Part shown: positions 62,111 through 64,000 of the stretch, piece by piece
Numbering within the stretch: the first letter of the stretch is position 1
Layout of the letters: every line of letters begins with the position of its first letter
Assembly: GCA_033852135.1 (NCBI GenBank)
Contig: JAWSVB010000007.1
Span: forward strand, 248,001 to 312,000
DNA length: 64,000 nucleotides
Source: QZLE01 sp033852135
GTDB lineage: Bacteria > Pseudomonadota > Gammaproteobacteria > QZLD01
Reading direction: 5' to 3'
Program-made: the position numbers and the translations under genes
The notes under the pieces: model-generated
What the model saw: the letters and a program-made list of their open reading frames with translations, nothing else
Told to the model about the DNA's origin: nothing
Databases searched by the model: none

Positions 62111-62914
62111 TTAGCCTTCAGACTCTTCAGTAGACTCTGCAGGTGCAGCAGCTTCAGCAACTGGAGCTTCTTCTGCAGCAGCTTCAACTTCTACAAACTC
62201 ATCTTTGCTAGCTTCTGCAGCTGCAAGTTGTAGATTAGAAGCTTTACCTTCAATAACTGCATCAGCCATTGATTTAACATAAAGCTGGATCGCACGAATC
62301 GCATCGTCATTTCCAGGAATTACATAATCAACACCATCAACCTTATTATTGGTATCAACCACGCCAACCACTGGAATACCAAGCTTAACAGCTTCTTGAA
62401 TTGCAATTTTTTCGTGACCTACGTCAACCACAAAAATTGCATCTGGCAGTCCTGGCATATCTTTAATACCTGAAAGAGTCTTTTCAAGCTTTTGCTTTTC
62501 ACGAGATCTCATTAAAGCTTCTTTTTTATTTAGCTTTACTGATTCATCACCTTCTTGAGCTTCAAGGTCTTTTAATCTTTTGATTGATTGCTTAACAGTT
62601 TTATAGTTTGTCAGCATGCCGCCCAACCATCTGTGGGTAACATATGGCATTTCACAACGTGCAGCCTCATCACGAATTACATTTTGTGCAGCTCGTTTTG
62701 TACCAACAAAAAGAACTTTTCCTTTTCTTGCTGCAAGCTTACCAACAAAGTTTAAAGCGTCATTAAATAAAGGAAGTGTTTTCTCTAAATTTATGATGTG
62801 AATTTGGTTTCTTTCACCAAAAATATATGGTGCCATTTTTGGATTCCAAAAACGGGTTCTGTGTCCGAAGTGAATACCTGCTTCCAACATTTGGCGCATT
62901 GTAACTTTAGCCAT
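62111..62914 (-). CDS. rpsB: 30S ribosomal protein S2
   Basis: The 267 residues match S2: 'MRQMLEAGIHFGHRTRFWNPKM' (split over about 6-27), 'NLEKTLPLF', 'GKVLFVGTKRAAQNVI', 'HRWLGGMLTNYKTV' and 'GIPVVGVVDTNNKVDGVDYVIPGNDDA' in pieces. The C-terminus carries an acidic Ala/Glu-rich extension of about 40 residues, longer than in E. coli S2. An AGGAGAT ribosome site precedes the ATG. It heads the second minus-strand block. Confidence 0.98.
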   Translation of the reverse strand: MAKVTMRQMLEAGIHFGHRTRFWNPKMAPYIFGERNQIHIINLEKTLPLFNDALNFVGKLAARKGKVLFVGTKRAAQNVIRDEAARCEMPYVTHRWLGGMLTNYKTVKQSIKRLKDLEAQEGDESVKLNKKEALMRSREKQKLEKTLSGIKDMPGLPDAIFVVDVGHEKIAIQEAVKLGIPVVGVVDTNNKVDGVDYVIPGNDDAIRAIQLYVKSMADAVIEGKASNLQLAAAEASKDEFVEVEAAAEEAPVAEAAAPAESTEESEG

Positions 62915-63046
62915 TATTTTATCTCCTGGGGTTTAAGCCTCCATATGCCATACACGAAAACTGTTTAATACAGCAACCCTACGCGCATCAATTCGACATA
63001 TGTGTGTTATAAAAATGAGACTAAATATGTCTCAACTCAGCGCGCG

Positions 63047-63075
63047 TTTATACCATATCTACGCAAAAATCACAA
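63047..63075 (-). promoter_or_regulatory. rpsB promoter with GC-rich discriminator
   Basis: On the minus strand TTGTGA (63075-63070), 17 bases, TATAAA (63052-63047) preceded by TGG (extended -10), then CGCGCGC. A GC-rich discriminator is typical of stringently controlled ribosomal promoters. The leader to rpsB is about 125 bases and contains a GAGAC/GTCTC hairpin (near 63017-63033). Confidence 0.7.
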
Positions 63076-63158
63076 ACCAAAGCCGCCTTTTTATCCATTC
63101 TACAAAATATTATCCCCCGCTATAAAACGTAGGGCAGCTATTTTTTTATCCCAATACC

Positions 63159-63186
63159 TTGATTATAAAGTCAACAGCCCTATACA
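63159..63186 (+). promoter_or_regulatory. Candidate map promoter
   Basis: TTGATT (63159-63164) and TATACA (63181-63186) are 16 bases apart, 35 bp before the map ATG and divergent from the rpsB promoter. The pair is modest. Confidence 0.4.
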
Positions 63187-63221
63187 ATCAGTGGTCTACC
63201 GATGGCTTTGGGATTATATGA

Positions 63222-63992
63222 ATGACAATTGTAATTAAAAACGCAGATGATATTAAAAAGATGCGTGTAGCTTGCCACCTTGCAGCTGATGTCCTGCAAA
63301 TGATTGAGCCATTTGTAAAACCTGGAATAACCACAGATGAACTAAATAGCATTTGCCATGATTATATTATAAACATACAAAAAGCGATTCCAGCCCCTTT
63401 AAATTATCGCGGGTTTCCTAAATCTATATGCACTTCTGTTAACCATCAGATATGCCATGGAATTCCTGGTGAAAAGCGGCTCAAGTCCAGCGATATTATT
63501 AACATTGATATTACTGTCATTAAAGATGGATATCATGGAGACACTAGCAAGATGTTTTATGTCGGAGAGCCAAGTGTTCTTGCTCAGCGACTGTGTAGTA
63601 CTGCTAAAGAGTGTTTGGATATCGGTATCTCTATGGTTAAGCCTGGTGTAAAGCTTGGAGATATTGGCTATGCCATACAAAATCATGCAGAAAAAAATAG
63701 ATTTTCCGTTGTACGTGAATATTGTGGCCACGGTATAGGTCGCGAATTTCATGAAGATCCACAAATACTTCATTATGGAAAACCAGGCACCGGCGTTACA
63801 ATTGAGGAAGGGATGACCTTTACCATTGAACCGATGATAAATGCGGGGAAGCGCCACACTAAACTTCTACCAGATAACTGGACTGTCGTTACCAAGGATA
63901 AAAAACTTTCAGCACAATGGGAGCACACCCTACTAGTCACTTCTGATGGGGTTGATATCCTTACCATTCCTTCCGACACATGCTCTTTATAA
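63222..63992 (+). CDS. map: Methionine aminopeptidase, type I
   Basis: Removes the initiator Met from nascent proteins. The 256 residues show all five metal ligands: D96 ('NIDITV'), D107 ('HGDTSKMF'), H170 ('CGHGIG'), E203 ('TIEPM') and E234 ('QWEHT'), plus H79 ('ICHGIPG'). It is divergent from rpsB, the usual arrangement. The C-terminus is a little shorter than in E. coli and the gene ends just inside the window. Confidence 0.98.
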   Translation: MTIVIKNADDIKKMRVACHLAADVLQMIEPFVKPGITTDELNSICHDYIINIQKAIPAPLNYRGFPKSICTSVNHQICHGIPGEKRLKSSDIINIDITVIKDGYHGDTSKMFYVGEPSVLAQRLCSTAKECLDIGISMVKPGVKLGDIGYAIQNHAEKNRFSVVREYCGHGIGREFHEDPQILHYGKPGTGVTIEEGMTFTIEPMINAGKRHTKLLPDNWTVVTKDKKLSAQWEHTLLVTSDGVDILTIPSDTCSL

Positions 63993-64000
63993 CTCAAAGA

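Noticed and set aside
63399..63857. 152-codon minus-strand frame opposite map
   Set aside because: map carries all catalytic residues on the plus strand; the antisense frame has no support.
1..64000. CRISPR array, prophage, insertion sequence or restriction-modification genes
   Set aside because: No regularly spaced direct repeats, transposase, integrase or methyltransferase/endonuclease frames were seen; the only repeats are the palindromic units described.

Overview
The window is a compact, AT-rich stretch of a gammaproteobacterial chromosome. Three gene orders support this: the run yceD-rpmF-plsX-fabH-fabD-fabG-acpP-fabF-pabC-mltG-tmk-holB-pilZ-tatD-lolA-rarA; the run rpsB-tsf-pyrH-frr-uppS-cdsA-dxr-rseP-bamA-skp-lpxD-fabZ-lpxA-lpxB-rnhB-dnaE-accA-tilS; and rne divergent from rluC. 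The sspA-sspB pair and a DegS-type protease also fit. The cell is inferred to be Gram-negative (Lpx, BamA, LolA), flagellated and chemotactic (cheR, cheV, flgA, flgM, flgN, flgZ), and probably piliated (PilZ of the type IV pilus kind). A TPR lipoprotein at the left edge resembles those of PEP-CTERM/exopolysaccharide systems. The genus cannot be fixed from this sequence.

Layout. 1-4 kb: a truncated TPR lipoprotein gene, an exported protein with two copies of one 100-residue domain, and class I aldolase fbaB. 4.4-12.6 kb: a DUF1631 protein, xth, sspB/sspA, a Nif3-like protein, a DegS-like protease, an exported protein of unknown function and a 60-codon orphan gene with its own promoter and terminator. 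12.6-26 kb: one long minus-strand block for fatty acid and phospholipid precursors, replication and envelope functions. 26-29.6 kb: maf, sppA-like, a HAD phosphatase and rluC. 30-32.9 kb: rne with a long leader, followed after 10 bases by tRNA-Arg(CCT) and a large palindromic terminator. 33-36.7 kb: a cNMP-HDOD regulator and an ABC-F protein. 36.8-42.3 kb: tandem palindromic repeats, then the flagellar/chemotaxis group and two tiny paralogous arginine-pair proteins. 42.3-62.9 kb: a second long minus-strand block for translation, isoprenoid, envelope, lipid A and replication genes. map lies divergent at the right edge.

Regulation is readable in places. A near-consensus FliA (sigma-28) promoter precedes flgM, strong sigma-70-like promoters precede yceD, rpsB and a small orphan gene, and several hairpins with T-tracts sit inside operons (rpmF/plsX, acpP/fabF, rpsB/tsf, tsf/pyrH). 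TTG start codons are unusually frequent; at least eight essential or conserved genes appear to need them.

There is no CRISPR array, prophage, transposase or toxin-antitoxin pair. The least explained items are a family of about 123-bp palindromic intergenic repeats whose arms differ between copies yet stay self-complementary, the pair of tiny RR-repeat proteins beside the flagellar cluster, the duplicated-domain exported protein, and the orphan 60-residue protein.
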